Shown here one piece after another: positions 40,309-54,077 of a DNA stretch of 64,000 bases. Below the pieces are notes generated by a model, which saw nothing but the letters and a program-made list of their open reading frames with translations, made no database searches and was not told where the DNA came from. Positions within the stretch are counted from its first letter, which is position 1; every line of letters begins with the position of its first letter. This DNA is from Vibrio gelatinilyticus (GTDB lineage: Bacteria > Pseudomonadota > Gammaproteobacteria > Enterobacterales > Vibrionaceae), in contig NZ_JAJNNZ010000001.1 in assembly GCF_022836845.1 (NCBI RefSeq), forward strand, positions 186,001-250,000. Reading direction: 5' to 3'. The translations under genes were made by a program, and so were the position numbers.

Positions 40309-41589
40309 ATGGATTTAGAATTTGATCGCCAGCACATCTGGCACCCATATACGTCTACGACAAACCCACTTACCTGCTACCCCGTTGAGTCAGCAAGCGG
40401 CGTGACTCTCACTCTTGAAAATGGCACCAATCTTATAGATGGTATGTCATCTTGGTGGGCGACGATTCATGGCTACAATCACCCAGTTCTTAACGATGCT
40501 CTTCATGCTCAAACCCAAAAAATGGCGCATGTTATGTTTGGGGGCATTACCCACCAGCCGGCAATAGATCTTTGTAAAAGCCTCATTGAGCTTACACCCG
40601 ATAATTTACAGCACGTTTTTCTCGCCGATTCGGGCTCTGTCGCTGTCGAAGTCAGCCTTAAAATGGCACTTCAATACTGGCATGCTCGCGGCGAAAGCAG
40701 ACCTAAGTTTCTAACACTCTCCCATGGGTATCATGGCGACACCTTTGCCGCAATGTCCGTTACAGACCCAAATAACTCCATGCATAGCTTGTACAAAGGA
40801 TTTTTACCTGAGCATATCTTTGCAACGTCACCGACGTGCGGTTTTTGGGATGAATGGCAGGAAAATGATATAATGGACTTCGCAAACAAATTGCGCTGCC
40901 ATCATCAGGAAATCGCTGCGGTTATCTTAGAGCCAATTGTGCAAGGTGCTGGTGGAATGCGTCTTTATAATCCTATGTACCTTCAACGAGTCCGCGAGCT
41001 ATGTGATGATTATGGGGTGTTACTCATTGCCGATGAAATCGCCACTGGCTTTGGCCGTACAGGAAAGCTCTTTGCGTGTGAGCACGCTAATATCAAACCC
41101 GACATTCTCTGCGTAGGCAAAGCGCTTACCGGTGGCTACATGACGCTATCTGCGACCTTAACGAGTAAGCATGTCGCAGATACTGTTTGTGGGGGGGAAG
41201 CGGGCTGCTTTATGCACGGTCCCACCTTCATGGCAAATCCACTTGCCTGTGCTGTCGCTAATGCCAGTCTTAATTTAATTAAGACTGGAGAATGGCAAAC
41301 CCAGACGAGGGACATTCAGCGCTGGTTTGCACAGTATTTGCCTAAGCTTAAAGAGAGCACAAGAGTTAAAGATGTTCGCTGGCTTGGCGCCATTGGTGTA
41401 GTAGAAACCCACATACCGGTAAGAATGGATACTATTCAACAGCACTTTGTTGATCGAGGAGTTTGGATCCGACCGTTTGGTCGTCTAATTTACATGATGC
41501 CTCCGTTTATCAGCAATGAGGCTAATATTGCACAGCTGGTTAATGCCATTGAAAGTGCCCTGCTTCGTGATGATTGCTTCGCGTCTTAG
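40309..41589 (+). CDS. bioA: Adenosylmethionine-8-amino-7-oxononanoate aminotransferase
   Basis: 426 residues. PLP class III aminotransferase using SAM as amino donor to make diaminopelargonate. MSSWWATIHGYNHP at the start, the cofactor-aspartate block LLIADEIATGFGRTG and the PLP lysine in LCVGKALTGGYM. No clear Shine-Dalgarno sequence precedes the ATG at 40309, so translation may be weak or leader-short. Confidence 0.97.
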   Translation: MDLEFDRQHIWHPYTSTTNPLTCYPVESASGVTLTLENGTNLIDGMSSWWATIHGYNHPVLNDALHAQTQKMAHVMFGGITHQPAIDLCKSLIELTPDNLQHVFLADSGSVAVEVSLKMALQYWHARGESRPKFLTLSHGYHGDTFAAMSVTDPNNSMHSLYKGFLPEHIFATSPTCGFWDEWQENDIMDFANKLRCHHQEIAAVILEPIVQGAGGMRLYNPMYLQRVRELCDDYGVLLIADEIATGFGRTGKLFACEHANIKPDILCVGKALTGGYMTLSATLTSKHVADTVCGGEAGCFMHGPTFMANPLACAVANASLNLIKTGEWQTQTRDIQRWFAQYLPKLKESTRVKDVRWLGAIGVVETHIPVRMDTIQQHFVDRGVWIRPFGRLIYMMPPFISNEANIAQLVNAIESALLRDDCFAS

Positions 41590-41770
41590 CGCCGCACTAG
41601 TTTGACTTTTCCTAGCTGGCACAGCGCAACATTTATCATGGATGAGTATCTCCAACTGTCTGCCAAGTAAGAAATAAATCTCTTTTTTGGCGGATTTGCG
41701 ACGTCTTCGATACAAAATGTTTTATCTCGAACTATGCTAAAAGTAGTCACTGAAGCAAAAGGACGTTGTC

Positions 41771-42190
41771 ATGAAATACAAACATATACTCGTCGCACTT
41801 GAAGTCTCTGAAGACAGTAACGTGCTCATCAATCGAGCGGGCTCTCTTGCTGAGCAGTTTGACGCCGAGGTTTCTTTTATCCATATCGATGGAACTCATG
41901 GCGAGATTTACCCTGAACTGGTCGACATAAAAGAAAGCTCAGATGAGTGCCCTTTAAATGCTCATGTTTTGGAGCAATTAAAGGAATTTGAAAGTTCTGC
42001 GCAATACCCAGTAAAACACTTCCTTGTAGGGACTGGTGATCTGAGTACTAAGCTTCAAGACGCAATTCTAGAGCATAAAGTCGATCTGTTGATATGTGGC
42101 CACCATCATGATTTTTGGAGTAATCTCGTTTCTTACTCTAAGCACCTCATCAACAAATCACCTGTGGATATTCTTATTGTTCCAATCTAA
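41771..42190 (+). CDS. Universal stress protein (UspA family)
   Basis: 139 residues. Starts MKYKHILVALEVSEDS, the first strand and loop of the Usp fold, and ends with HLINKSPVDILIVPI. The GHHHDFWS stretch replaces the ATP-binding G-2x-G-9x-G loop of ATP-binding Usps, suggesting a UspA-like non-ATP-binding member (inference). Cytoplasmic; typically induced in starvation and stress. ATG at 41771 has AAAGGACG upstream. Confidence 0.92.
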   Translation: MKYKHILVALEVSEDSNVLINRAGSLAEQFDAEVSFIHIDGTHGEIYPELVDIKESSDECPLNAHVLEQLKEFESSAQYPVKHFLVGTGDLSTKLQDAILEHKVDLLICGHHHDFWSNLVSYSKHLINKSPVDILIVPI

Positions 42191-42222
42191 CTATCACAGA
42201 TCGCTCTAGAACTGATTCAACA

Positions 42223-42247
42223 TTGGTCATTTTGGTCATTTTGGTCA
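42223..42247. repeat. Short tandem repeat, unit TTGGTCATT
   Basis: Two complete nine-base units and a seven-base partial third between the Usp gene and its terminator. The copy number could vary between strains by slippage. No function is evident. Confidence 0.8.
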
Positions 42248-42282
42248 GAAGACGTTAGCGTAAGTGATTAACTTCGAGACAT

Positions 42283-42313
42283 AAAAAAGCCCAGCATAAA
42301 GCTGGGCTTTTCA
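42283..42313. terminator. Bidirectional terminator between the Usp gene and serS
   Basis: AAAAGCCCAGC, loop ATAAA, GCTGGGCTTTT. A and T tracts on both sides. Confidence 0.92.
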
Positions 42314-42324
42314 TTTCTTGACGA

Positions 42325-43647
<1,323 letters not shown>

Positions 43648-43734
43648 TTAATTTGTGAATTTTTCTACAAGCTGCGCAGTTTTTCGCCACTGTAGATAGT
43701 AATTTGTTAACCGAGTAAAGATAACGAAAAGCCA

Positions 43735-45084
43735 CTACTTTTCATAGCGCTTTTGTGGGCTTTTTGCGTCTAAATTGGCCAGATAATCTAACTTTTCACC
43801 AATCTTGGTCTCAAGGCCTCGATTTGTTGGCTGATAGTAGCGTGTTCCTGCCATCTCTTCGGGTAAATAACGTTCTCCGGCTGCGTACGCGCCAGGTTCA
43901 TCATGAGCATATCGATACTCTTGCCCGTAGCCCATGTCTTTCATCAATGATGTTGGTGCATTACGTAAGTGATGAGGAACCTCATACTCAGGAAGATTAT
44001 GGGCATCGTTCAACGCCTGTTTCCATGCGGTATAAACGGCATTACTTTTCGGCGCACAGGCTAAATACACAACAGCTTGGGCCAATGCTCGCTCACCTTC
44101 AGCAGGCCCGACTCTCTGAAAACAATCCCAAGCAGACAACGCGACTTGCATGGCCCGAGGATCTGCGTTGCCTATATCTTCAGAGGCAATTGCAAGCAGT
44201 CGACGTGCAATGTAAAGAGGATCGCAACCCGCAGCCATCATTCTTGCCGACCAGTATAATGCCGCATCAGGGTTCGAACCTCGAATGGATTTATGAACAG
44301 CTGAAATCAGGTCGTACCAAATATCCCCTTTATTATCGAACCGACTCACTTTTTCACCGGCAACTTCCGCTAAAAGCTCTAAAGTGATTTGCTTGTCACC
44401 GGCTTCACTTTCTTCGGCCATGTCATACAAAAGCTCTAGGTAATTTAGCGACATTCGCGCATCGCCATTGACCAGTTCTGCCAACCGTTCGAGTACGTTA
44501 TCGTGGAAGGTCGCGCCTATGTTTCCTAGCCCTCTGACGTCATCTGTGCGAGCTTGCTCCAGCACTTTAAGGATATCTTCGCTCGTCAATGACGTAAGTT
44601 TGTATACCCGCGCTCTCGATAGTAAAGCGTTATTCAATTCAAACGATGGATTTTCAGTGGTCGCGCCAATGAAAGTAACCGTGCCATCTTCGATGTGTGG
44701 CAGGAAGGCATCTTGCTGACTTTTATTAAAGCGATGCACCTCATCCACAAACAATATGGTGCGACGGCCTGTCTGTTTATTCTCGCGCGCCTTTTCTATG
44801 GCAAGCCGTATATCTTTGACCCCAGAGGTAACCGCCGATACTCGTTCGACTTCGGCACTCGCGTAATTTGCAGCCACTTCTGCCAATGTCGTCTTTCCGG
44901 TACCCGGTGGCCCCCAAAGAATCATAGAGTGCAACTGACCGGCTTCCAGTGCACGACGCAGTGGTTTGCCGCTGCCTAATATATGTTGCTGACCAATGTA
45001 TTGCTCGACCGTTTCTGGCCGCATTCTAGCAGCAAGGGGACGAAAATCTTCGTCCCCTGCAAAATCAAGCGTGTAGTTAGTCAC
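43735..45084 (-). CDS. rarA: Replication-associated recombination protein A (MgsA/RarA)
   Basis: 449 residues. AAA+ ATPase of the clamp-loader-like type: Walker [10 protein letters not shown] near residue 58, Walker [19 protein letters not shown], sensor 1 [12 protein letters not shown]. Acts at stalled replication forks. Start is GTG at 45084, two bases after the lolA stop, implying coupling. Gene order lrp-ftsK-lolA-rarA-serS is as in E. coli. Confidence 0.97.
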   Translation of the reverse strand: MTNYTLDFAGDEDFRPLAARMRPETVEQYIGQQHILGSGKPLRRALEAGQLHSMILWGPPGTGKTTLAEVAANYASAEVERVSAVTSGVKDIRLAIEKARENKQTGRRTILFVDEVHRFNKSQQDAFLPHIEDGTVTFIGATTENPSFELNNALLSRARVYKLTSLTSEDILKVLEQARTDDVRGLGNIGATFHDNVLERLAELVNGDARMSLNYLELLYDMAEESEAGDKQITLELLAEVAGEKVSRFDNKGDIWYDLISAVHKSIRGSNPDAALYWSARMMAAGCDPLYIARRLLAIASEDIGNADPRAMQVALSAWDCFQRVGPAEGERALAQAVVYLACAPKSNAVYTAWKQALNDAHNLPEYEVPHHLRNAPTSLMKDMGYGQEYRYAHDEPGAYAAGERYLPEEMAGTRYYQPTNRGLETKIGEKLDYLANLDAKSPQKRYEK

Positions 45085-45086
45085 GG

Positions 45087-45683
45087 CTAATTTCTCTGAT
45101 CATCAACGTCGACTCCATCAGGAACAACGAAAGAAAAACGTGACTGTGAGGGTTTACCCAGCTCTATATCACTAAATAAAAACTCACCCTTTTGTCCATC
45201 TTGCTCAATCACGGTAAATCCGAGTACTTGCCCTTTACCATCAATTTGAATTTGAAACTGCCCCTGCGTTGAATCTACTGCTTTAGGAGTCAACGTAAAC
45301 ACGTTGCCTTGCTGCTCAACTCGATAATTGTCCCAGTCACTTGAGCGATTTCGCGTCAAAAGTACAAAAGGCGTTTGCTCTGTCGCTTGCTCCTGCCAAT
45401 AGATACTGACTTGTTCGATGAACGGACTGTAATACCACAAGCTCTCACCATCGGAAATCAACACATTTTCATCAGGCATCGTTGTCACCCAGCGAAATTT
45501 GCTTGGCCTAGCTATTTCTACATTGCCTTGACCTTCCATGACCAAGTCACCTTCGGGGCTGTATACCGCCTGAACAAACTTAGCACTAAAGCCATCATTC
45601 TGACTCAACCTAGTGCTCAGCTCTTGCTGAGGCGAAGCCATTACGGACACACTAAAAAACAGTAAAACGAACCACTTTTTCAT
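45087..45683 (-). CDS. lolA: Outer-membrane lipoprotein carrier protein
   Basis: 198 residues. Signal peptide [16 protein letters not shown] cleaved before SPQQE. The mature periplasmic chaperone carries lipoproteins from LolCDE to LolB; the EISRPSKFRW-like block (here [15 protein letters not shown]) and the [13 protein letters not shown] block are typical. It starts 28 bases after ftsK. Confidence 0.96.
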   Translation of the reverse strand: MKKWFVLLFFSVSVMASPQQELSTRLSQNDGFSAKFVQAVYSPEGDLVMEGQGNVEIARPSKFRWVTTMPDENVLISDGESLWYYSPFIEQVSIYWQEQATEQTPFVLLTRNRSSDWDNYRVEQQGNVFTLTPKAVDSTQGQFQIQIDGKGQVLGFTVIEQDGQKGEFLFSDIELGKPSQSRFSFVVPDGVDVDDQRN

Positions 45684-45711
45684 TCTTTTTCCTCTTAGCT
45701 CAATCCGTAGA

Positions 45712-48708
45712 TTATTCTCTAACTGGAGGTGGTGCTAACACCTCTCTGTTACCGTTATGACCAGGCGCACTGACAATACCTTGCGCTTCTAGTTGCTCAA
45801 CAATTCTTGCCGCTCTGTTGTATCCAATTTTAAAACGCCTCTGAACTCCGGATACAGAGCCACGCCTTGACTGAACGACATGTTCCACAACCTGATCAAA
45901 TAACGGATCCATCTCTTCGTCCCCTTCCATTTTTTCGCCTGGAAGCAGAGTATCTGGTGTTTGATCACCGCTGGTTATTTCTTCAATATAGTTAGGTTTC
46001 CCCCTAGCCTTCCAGTTGTTAACCACTGAATGCACGTCGTCATCGGAAGCAAACGCACCATGAACACGTGTCGTATGGCTCGAACCCGGAGGCAAATACA
46101 GCATATCACCCATGCCCAATAACGACTCAGCGCCTCCCTGATCCAAAATGGTTCTTGAATCCGTTTTGGTTGAAACTGTAAAGGCGACACGCGTTGGAAT
46201 GTTAGCTTTGATCAGGCCAGTAATCACATCTACCGATGGTCGTTGTGTGGCTAGGATTAAGTGTACTCCAGCCGCTCGTGCTTTCTGTGCTAATCGGGCA
46301 ATTAGCTCTTCTACTTTTTTACCGACCACCATCATAAGGTCGGCAAATTCATCAACGATCACCACGATATAAGGCAGTTTTTCTAGCAATGGGGCTTCCA
46401 CATCCATGCTATCTCCCTCTTTCCAAAGCGGATCGTGAATTGGGTGACCAGCTTCAGCGGCCATCTTCAGCTTGTCGTTAAAGCCTTTGATGTTTCGCAC
46501 GCCCAATGCGGACATTAGCTTGTAACGCCGTTCCATTTCACCCACACACCAACGTAATGCGTTTGAGGCGTCTTTCATGTCTGTAACGACTTCAGACAGT
46601 AGGTGTGGGATCCCTTCATAGACTGACAATTCCAGCATTTTCGGGTCAATCATAATAAAGCGAACTTCTTCTGGCGTTGCCTTATAGAGCATACTCAAGA
46701 TCATCACATTGACACCAACGGACTTACCCGAGCCAGTTGTACCAGCAACCAATACATGAGGCATTTTAGAAAGGTCGGCAACCACAGCATCCCCCGCGAT
46801 ATCCTGCCCTAACACCACCGTTGTTGGCGACTTAGCATCCAGGAAAGCGGCGCTACCGACCACATCTGAAAAATACACGGTTTGACGGGTAATATTTGGT
46901 AATTCAAGCCCCACATAGGGCTTACCCGGTATGACTTCAACAACACGCACTGCCATCGCTGATAATGAACGAGCTAAATCCATCGACAATCCAGAAATTC
47001 GGCTCACCTTCACGCCAGGTGCTAAGTCCAGCTCAAAGCGGGTAATGACGGGGCCAGGGAAAATATCCACCACTTCAGCTTTGATTTTATAATCAGCTAA
47101 TTTTGATTCAACCAATCGAGCGATAGCTTCGAGGGCATCGCGATCAATAAAATTCTCTCTTTTTTCTGGGTGGTAGAGCAACTCCAATGTCGGCATTGGT
47201 TCCGCCGGTTTTGGCAGATTTGCGTCTTTTTGAAGAAGGAATGGGTTCACCTTAGCTGCGGCGGTTTTTTGCGCCTCCTCAACCATAGATTGAAAAGCAG
47301 CAGCGTCCGGATCCACATCTTGCGTTTGGATCGAGCTCTCTCGTAGAGCCGTTTCTTCAACCTGCTCCGAAGATTGCTGGTCAAGCATATCTAGGCTCAC
47401 TGTTGGCGCGATATGACCCGACGTTTCTTCCACCTCGATGTCATCCAAATGGGTAAAACGAGGATCAATATGGTTGGTCGCTTCGTCAACTTCCATATCA
47501 TCCATCGCTGTATTCGTAACTGGCACAAAAGACCCCACCGGCTCTATCATTGGTTCAGCGATAGTCTGGTCGACAACGTCTTGATGGGCGATTCCTGTCG
47601 AATTGCTATCAGAAGCTCTCTCTAATTCCTGAGCTGTAGACTCACCTTGATCTGCAAAATCATCATCGCTTCGCGCAGCCAGTTCTAGCTCTTCAATCGT
47701 CGCGCCTAGTTGTTGGGTTCTTTCTTCAACCATAGATTCTTGTTGAATCCAAGGCGCTTCGCTAACACTTATCGATTCATATGACTCAGGTTCTTCGACC
47801 TCTGTCGCGTAGATGGCACGCTCAGGTGTTGAGGACGTCTGGTCTTGTTCTTCGTGATCAATAGCATAAATAGGCGCTTCACCTGGCTTGCTTATATTGC
47901 CAGCATCGGCAGTATTTTCTGGCATGTGTATATTGTAACGACGCTCTGCGGTTTCTAGCGTCTCTGCTGGCGTATCAACGTGTTCAAGATTGCCGACCTG
48001 CGGGGAAGAGCCATACGGCTGAGCAGTTTGCTGCAAGATGGGTTCATACACTTCTTCTTGGCTGCCTCTAAACTTGTTCACAACCGCTGCAAAAAGAACC
48101 AGTACTGACTGCCCTATCCACTCTACAATTCCTAACCATGAAATCCCAGTCAACAGAGTAAAGCCTGCGCCCCAAAGAAACAGCATAACAATCGTGGTGC
48201 CCAATACATTTAAGGTTGGCAATGACAAACTGGTAAGAACATCTCCTATCACGCCGCCAGACGAGAAATACCAGATATCATCAAAATTGATATCCGCTAA
48301 ACCACAACTGGTTAAAATAAGTACCACTAAACCAAGAAGGCGTGTGCCCCAAAGCATGAGATCAATCGGTGCTTCATCGCTTCTGTCGCGAAAGAAGATC
48401 CACGCACTGAGCGCAACAAGAAGAGGGACAGGATAGGCAAGCGAACCAAAAGTAAAGAAAAGGGTGTCGGCTATCCACGCTCCTACGATACCGCCCGCGT
48501 TTTGAACATCTACTCCCAACGAGGTCTGTGACCATGAGGGATCAGCGGGATTGAAGGTCGCTAGCGATACCGCGAGTAAGATAGAGGTAAGCACGGCCAA
48601 GATGAAACAACATTCTCTCAACCGCTGAAATCCGTTTAGACGTGAAGACTGAGGCTCTTCACTCGTCTTGATAATAGTTTCGACTCTTCTTTTGTCCTGC
48701 TTGAACAT
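45712..48708 (-). CDS. ftsK: DNA translocase FtsK
   Basis: 998 residues from ATG at 48708; a TTG two codons upstream is rejected. The N-terminal region (about 30-200) has four transmembrane segments needed at the division septum. A long acidic Glu/Gln/Ser-rich linker spans about 215-510. The RecA-like motor has Walker A GTTGSGKS near residue 655 and Walker [14 protein letters not shown]; the C-terminal gamma winged-helix (from about 930) with [22 protein letters not shown] reads KOPS sequences. It pumps chromosome termini apart and activates XerCD at dif. Confidence 0.97.
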   Translation of the reverse strand: MFKQDKRRVETIIKTSEEPQSSRLNGFQRLRECCFILAVLTSILLAVSLATFNPADPSWSQTSLGVDVQNAGGIVGAWIADTLFFTFGSLAYPVPLLVALSAWIFFRDRSDEAPIDLMLWGTRLLGLVVLILTSCGLADINFDDIWYFSSGGVIGDVLTSLSLPTLNVLGTTIVMLFLWGAGFTLLTGISWLGIVEWIGQSVLVLFAAVVNKFRGSQEEVYEPILQQTAQPYGSSPQVGNLEHVDTPAETLETAERRYNIHMPENTADAGNISKPGEAPIYAIDHEEQDQTSSTPERAIYATEVEEPESYESISVSEAPWIQQESMVEERTQQLGATIEELELAARSDDDFADQGESTAQELERASDSNSTGIAHQDVVDQTIAEPMIEPVGSFVPVTNTAMDDMEVDEATNHIDPRFTHLDDIEVEETSGHIAPTVSLDMLDQQSSEQVEETALRESSIQTQDVDPDAAAFQSMVEEAQKTAAAKVNPFLLQKDANLPKPAEPMPTLELLYHPEKRENFIDRDALEAIARLVESKLADYKIKAEVVDIFPGPVITRFELDLAPGVKVSRISGLSMDLARSLSAMAVRVVEVIPGKPYVGLELPNITRQTVYFSDVVGSAAFLDAKSPTTVVLGQDIAGDAVVADLSKMPHVLVAGTTGSGKSVGVNVMILSMLYKATPEEVRFIMIDPKMLELSVYEGIPHLLSEVVTDMKDASNALRWCVGEMERRYKLMSALGVRNIKGFNDKLKMAAEAGHPIHDPLWKEGDSMDVEAPLLEKLPYIVVIVDEFADLMMVVGKKVEELIARLAQKARAAGVHLILATQRPSVDVITGLIKANIPTRVAFTVSTKTDSRTILDQGGAESLLGMGDMLYLPPGSSHTTRVHGAFASDDDVHSVVNNWKARGKPNYIEEITSGDQTPDTLLPGEKMEGDEEMDPLFDQVVEHVVQSRRGSVSGVQRRFKIGYNRAARIVEQLEAQGIVSAPGHNGNREVLAPPPVRE

Positions 48709-48858
48709 AACCAACTTCTAATTATTGAAAACAGCCCGAGCGGCATAAGCCGCTCGGTGTATTCTTAGATTTAACCACATCAAGGTTAAAAACCCAATCT
48801 AGATAAAGAATAAAGCATGAATTTTCATGGCTTTGGTCAATATCCGGTTAGAATCATT

Positions 48859-49353
48859 CTAACGGGTTTTAATAACCAATTGGTTCGTCTGTTTGACTTC
48901 TTCCATAACCACGTATGTGCGAGTGTCATTAACACCAGGTAAACGTAGCAGCGTATCACCAAGAAGCTTACGATAAGCTCCCATATCCGATACCCTTGTT
49001 TTTAAAAGATAGTCGAAATCTCCCGATACCAGATGACATTCTTGAATATCATCCAGTTTCTGAACAGCTGTATTGAACTGCTCAAATACATCTGGAGCAC
49101 CACGATTTAACGTAATTTCAACAAACACCAATAATGAAGCATCAAGGTACTGTGGGTTCAGCAATGCTGTATAGCCTGTAATATAACCTTGACGTTCTAG
49201 TCGACGCACACGCTCTAGACAAGGTGTAGGTGAGAGGCCTACACGTTTAGAGAGTTCAACATTAGATATGCGACCATCTTTTTGCAATTCATTAAGAATA
49301 TTGCGATCGATACGGTCTAGTTCCTTGGACGGCTTTTTATAGTTCTCTGCCAT
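48859..49353 (-). CDS. lrp: Leucine-responsive regulatory protein
   Basis: 164 residues, the E. coli length. N-terminal AsnC-type helix-turn-helix (LDRIDRNILNELQKDGRISNVELSKRVGLSPTP region) and a C-terminal RAM effector-binding domain. Global regulator of amino-acid metabolism. It is divergent from ald, which Lrp-type regulators often control. A GTTAGAA/TTCTAAC hairpin overlaps the stop codon without a T tract. Confidence 0.97.
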   Translation of the reverse strand: MAENYKKPSKELDRIDRNILNELQKDGRISNVELSKRVGLSPTPCLERVRRLERQGYITGYTALLNPQYLDASLLVFVEITLNRGAPDVFEQFNTAVQKLDDIQECHLVSGDFDYLLKTRVSDMGAYRKLLGDTLLRLPGVNDTRTYVVMEEVKQTNQLVIKTR

Positions 49354-49509
49354 TTTTTATTCCACCTTGTTACTTCCTTGCAAATAAAAATACTACAACT
49401 TCGTAATATTCAGTATCAAATTCCGTTAATTAGCTTCTATACTAGTTTGTAATTCGACAATAACACCCTACATACAGTTAATACAACCATAATATAATGA
49501 GGAGTCAGG

Positions 49510-50634
49510 ATGATAATTGGCGTACCTAAAGAAATTAAAAACCATGAATACCGTGTTGGGATGATCCCTGCAAGCGTTAGAGAACTAACTTCACAAGGAC
49601 ACCAAGTCTACGTTGAAACTAACGCAGGTAATGGTATCGGTTTTTCAGACGATGATTACATCTCTGTAGGCGCATCCATACTTCCTACTGCTGCTGACGT
49701 TTTTTCGAAAGCAGACATGATCGTAAAGGTTAAAGAACCTCAGGCTGTCGAACGTGCAATGTTACGTGAAGGACAAATTTTATTCACTTATCTACACCTA
49801 GCACCAGATTTTCCACAAACTGAAGAGCTAATCAAGAGCAAAGCTGTCTGCATTGCCTATGAGACTGTAACAGATAATATGGGTCGCTTGCCACTATTAG
49901 CTCCAATGTCTGAGGTTGCGGGACGAATGTCTATTCAAGCAGGTGCACAAACATTAGAGAAATCTAACGGCGGAAGCGGCTTGCTACTTGGCGGCGTACC
50001 TGGGGTTGAGCCAGCTAAAGTCGTCGTTGTAGGCGGCGGTGTTGTAGGCGCAAACGCGGCGCGTATGGCTGTCGGGCTTCGCGCGGACGTAACGATTCTC
50101 GACCGAAATGTCGATACTCTGCGTCGCCTGGATGAAGAATTTCAAGGCCGAGCTAAAGTGGTTTATTCTACTGAAGATGCCATTGAGAAGCATGTTCTTA
50201 CAGCTGACCTTGTGATTGGGGCCGTTCTTATCCCAGGCGCAGCAGCACCGAAATTGATCACCAAAGAGCACATCAAGCAAATGAAAACGGGCTCAGCTGT
50301 GGTAGACGTTGCAATCGACCAAGGTGGTTGTTTCGAAACCTCTCATGCAACCACACATGCGGAACCAACCTATATTGTTGATGACGTTGTCCACTACTGT
50401 GTCGCTAATATGCCAGGTGCGGTCGCGCGGACATCAACATTCGCACTCAATAACGCAACATTGCCATACATCATCAAGTTGGCAAACAAAGGCTACCAGC
50501 AGGCTCTGAGCGAAGACAAGGGCTTCATGGATGGTCTGAACGTAATTCACGGCAAAGTAACCTGTAAGGAAGTGGCAGAGAGCTTTGATCTTGAGTATGT
50601 TGAGCCTGAAAAAGCAATCGCCATGTTTAACTAA
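49510..50634 (+). CDS. ald: Alanine dehydrogenase
   Basis: 374 residues. Reversibly converts alanine and NAD+ to pyruvate, ammonia and NADH. N-terminal [18 protein letters not shown] and a Rossmann block [20 protein letters not shown] near residue 170; active-site region around [20 protein letters not shown] at 49510 has GAGGAG upstream, and TATACT and TATAAT boxes lie at about -70 and -12. Likely induced by alanine through Lrp (inference from divergence). Confidence 0.97.
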   Translation: MIIGVPKEIKNHEYRVGMIPASVRELTSQGHQVYVETNAGNGIGFSDDDYISVGASILPTAADVFSKADMIVKVKEPQAVERAMLREGQILFTYLHLAPDFPQTEELIKSKAVCIAYETVTDNMGRLPLLAPMSEVAGRMSIQAGAQTLEKSNGGSGLLLGGVPGVEPAKVVVVGGGVVGANAARMAVGLRADVTILDRNVDTLRRLDEEFQGRAKVVYSTEDAIEKHVLTADLVIGAVLIPGAAAPKLITKEHIKQMKTGSAVVDVAIDQGGCFETSHATTHAEPTYIVDDVVHYCVANMPGAVARTSTFALNNATLPYIIKLANKGYQQALSEDKGFMDGLNVIHGKVTCKEVAESFDLEYVEPEKAIAMFN

Positions 50635-50652
50635 CTGCGGCTAAGAATAAGT

Positions 50653-50681
50653 AAAGCGAGCTAATTATAGCTCGCTTTTTT
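50653..50681 (+). terminator. Terminator of ald
   Basis: AAAGCGAGCTA, loop ATTA, TAGCTCGCTTTTTT. The stem also encodes the last codons and stop of the convergent methyltransferase gene. Confidence 0.92.
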
Positions 50682-51878
50682 GTTTTCAACTCTGCTGGCA
50701 TGTAATAAGCAATTCCTCGGCGTCGTTTGGTAATCACAGAATGTTGAGACAGAAACCCTATAACCACTTTCCTTTAGATACAAAGCCTTATCTAGCAATA
50801 ACCAGATTTCCAACGGCCTTCTAAAAGCACTTTGCACCAGACTATACGCCTCCATTCTCCAAAAACGCTGCTCGCCAATCGACGCGTACTTTGCGAAATC
50901 AACCGCAGGTAAAGACAACTGTTTTCTCTCGCAAGCCCAATAACAAAAAGCCTCAAAACCTTCGGATAGCAACGACTTTTTAATACTAGGCACTGGCATA
51001 TAGTGGTCTATCAGACGTTCTTGTTGGCACAGCGCATCAAAACCCAGTCGATAACTCATTTCCTGCGCTCGATGACGCTGTACCCTCGCCCCTCCAGTGA
51101 CGGTTTCTTGTAGTGGGATGCGTAACTCTGCACGTGTCAATGACAAGCCTGACTGCTGGGCGACTTTCGAAAGTGGTTGATATTCCTCACCTTGAATGAG
51201 GTGATAACAACATGGCGAGATAGTAATTGCTGGTAATTTCAAGTGACTGGCGTGACGAAGTAGAGTCACATGCAAATCGCCACAGGCGTGCAAGGCAACC
51301 GCATGTTGCTGCCCATTCATAGCGCTCATGGCTTGAACTGAGAATGCATCACCTTGGGTAAATTGCATATTCAGGCCAAGCTTGTCGGCTTCACTTTGCC
51401 CAATGTCACACAACGTCTGCTGATACTCAAAACTTGTGACTTTGTGTCCACTTTGGTGAGCTAATATGCGGCCCAGATATCCTTTTCCCGCACACCATTC
51501 AAGCCACTCTTGCCCTTGATGATGCTGCATACAGGACTGTCCCATACGCGTGATTTGACTCTGTTTACGCCCGGGTACACCCTTATCAAGTCCTCTTGGT
51601 AGAGCAAGTTCTGACTGGGGCAATTCTGGCAACACACACAATGACATTAGCTCATCAAGACATGGGATAAACTTAGAAAGAGAGTTGTTACAACGCTCAC
51701 GGTTGAACTTGAGGAGTTCAATCTCGCGGGAAGACAAGCCAGCGAACCACTCGCCCAACTCGGACTGAGAGTTACTCCATTTGTTGTTACTGTCCATAGC
51801 CAGGAAGAAGGGCTCTATACGCCAAAGATCTTGGTGTTTATGTAACAGTTCAGTGAGCGTTTGAAAAGTGTTGAGCAT
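50661..51878 (-). CDS. SAM-dependent methyltransferase, uncharacterised
   Basis: 405 residues. The central WLEWCAGKGYLGRILAHQSGHKVTSFE block is a SAM-binding motif I; ALHACGDLHVTLLRHA and ISPCCYHL resemble methyltransferases of the GSTCD/METTL25-like type that may act on RNA or protein (inference). ATG at 51878 has AGGGGGA upstream. It sits downstream of cysB on the same strand with a 60-base gap and could be read through from it. Target unknown. Confidence 0.82.
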   Translation of the reverse strand: MLNTFQTLTELLHKHQDLWRIEPFFLAMDSNNKWSNSQSELGEWFAGLSSREIELLKFNRERCNNSLSKFIPCLDELMSLCVLPELPQSELALPRGLDKGVPGRKQSQITRMGQSCMQHHQGQEWLEWCAGKGYLGRILAHQSGHKVTSFEYQQTLCDIGQSEADKLGLNMQFTQGDAFSVQAMSAMNGQQHAVALHACGDLHVTLLRHASHLKLPAITISPCCYHLIQGEEYQPLSKVAQQSGLSLTRAELRIPLQETVTGGARVQRHRAQEMSYRLGFDALCQQERLIDHYMPVPSIKKSLLSEGFEAFCYWACERKQLSLPAVDFAKYASIGEQRFWRMEAYSLVQSAFRRPLEIWLLLDKALYLKESGYRVSVSTFCDYQTTPRNCLLHASRVENKKASYN

Positions 51879-51939
51879 GCTTCCCCCTATTCGATGTGAT
51901 CGATTTTAGGGGGAAGCGTGTGAGATAGGAAGTAAAGAT

Positions 51940-53228
<1,289 letters not shown>

Positions 53229-53993
53229 ATGAATATTGGTTTAATTATTGCCCTGGTTGCGTTATTACTGGTCCTTGTATTGGGCTACAATATTATGTTG
53301 CAGTATAAGCTGAAAATGGAAGCAACCAGAAGACAGGAGTCGGCACGCTATGTTGCAATTATTGATGCAACAGAAGAACTCATCGGAGGGGCGAGCCATA
53401 TTCCTTTTAGTAAAGAGCTTATGCTTTGCCTAAATAACCGTATTTTGGATTCGCTGACTCACATGCTTGATCTTGATCCAAAGAACAAGCACCTAGCGCA
53501 GCGCGTTGAGGCCGCCCAACAGCAAATTCAGACACTATCAGAAACCTACCAGAGCAGTGATGCGGTTACCTTTAAAGTACCTTCTAGCGACAAACAAGCG
53601 ATTATCATGCTCAAGCTGGTAAAGCGATTGCGCGACACAATTCGAACTGAGCATAATAAAGGCAAGATCGATACTCAGTCATATATGGTAGAAAACGCGC
53701 GCCTCGAAACCATTCAAATTCGAATTAACATCGAGAATGTAGTTAAACGAGCCAATGAATCGGTGACAAAAGGCCAATATGGTACCGCTTTGCAGCTCCT
53801 GAAAAAGGGCATTGATGCACTCAGCACTAAGAATGATAATTACTCAATTCATGCTCGCGAAAAGCTCAGCACCATGTATCAAGAACTTGAGGATAACCGT
53901 ACTCAAAAATCTCAAAGTGATACTCAGCAGCAAGTAGACCGTGAGAGAAATGAAGATATGGATGCGCTATTTGGCGAGAAGAAAAAGTGGTAG
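53229..53993 (+). CDS. Membrane-anchored coiled-coil protein of unknown function
   Basis: 254 residues. One N-terminal transmembrane helix (about 3-25, IGLIIALVALLLVLVLGYNIML), then a long charged helical region and a hydrophilic, Gln/Asp-rich C-terminus ending DALFGEKKKW. Such proteins in Vibrio are sometimes labelled DNA repair ATPase, but I see no Walker motif, so I do not use that name. ATG at 53229. Alone with its own terminator. Confidence 0.85.
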   Translation: MNIGLIIALVALLLVLVLGYNIMLQYKLKMEATRRQESARYVAIIDATEELIGGASHIPFSKELMLCLNNRILDSLTHMLDLDPKNKHLAQRVEAAQQQIQTLSETYQSSDAVTFKVPSSDKQAIIMLKLVKRLRDTIRTEHNKGKIDTQSYMVENARLETIQIRINIENVVKRANESVTKGQYGTALQLLKKGIDALSTKNDNYSIHAREKLSTMYQELEDNRTQKSQSDTQQQVDRERNEDMDALFGEKKKW

Positions 53994-54021
53994 TATCCTA
54001 ACCTCAATAATAAAACGAATG

Positions 54022-54047
54022 AAAAGGTCGCCAATGCGACCTTTTTT
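54022..54047 (+). terminator. Terminator of the membrane-anchored unknown
   Basis: AAAAGGTCGC, loop CAAT, GCGACCTTTTTT. Confidence 0.92.
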
Positions 54048-54077
54048 GTACGACAAATATAAGAAAGCTCAGTAGTC

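Noticed and set aside
43755..44387. 210-residue plus-strand ORF
   Set aside because: Antisense to rarA, no ribosome site, low-complexity composition.
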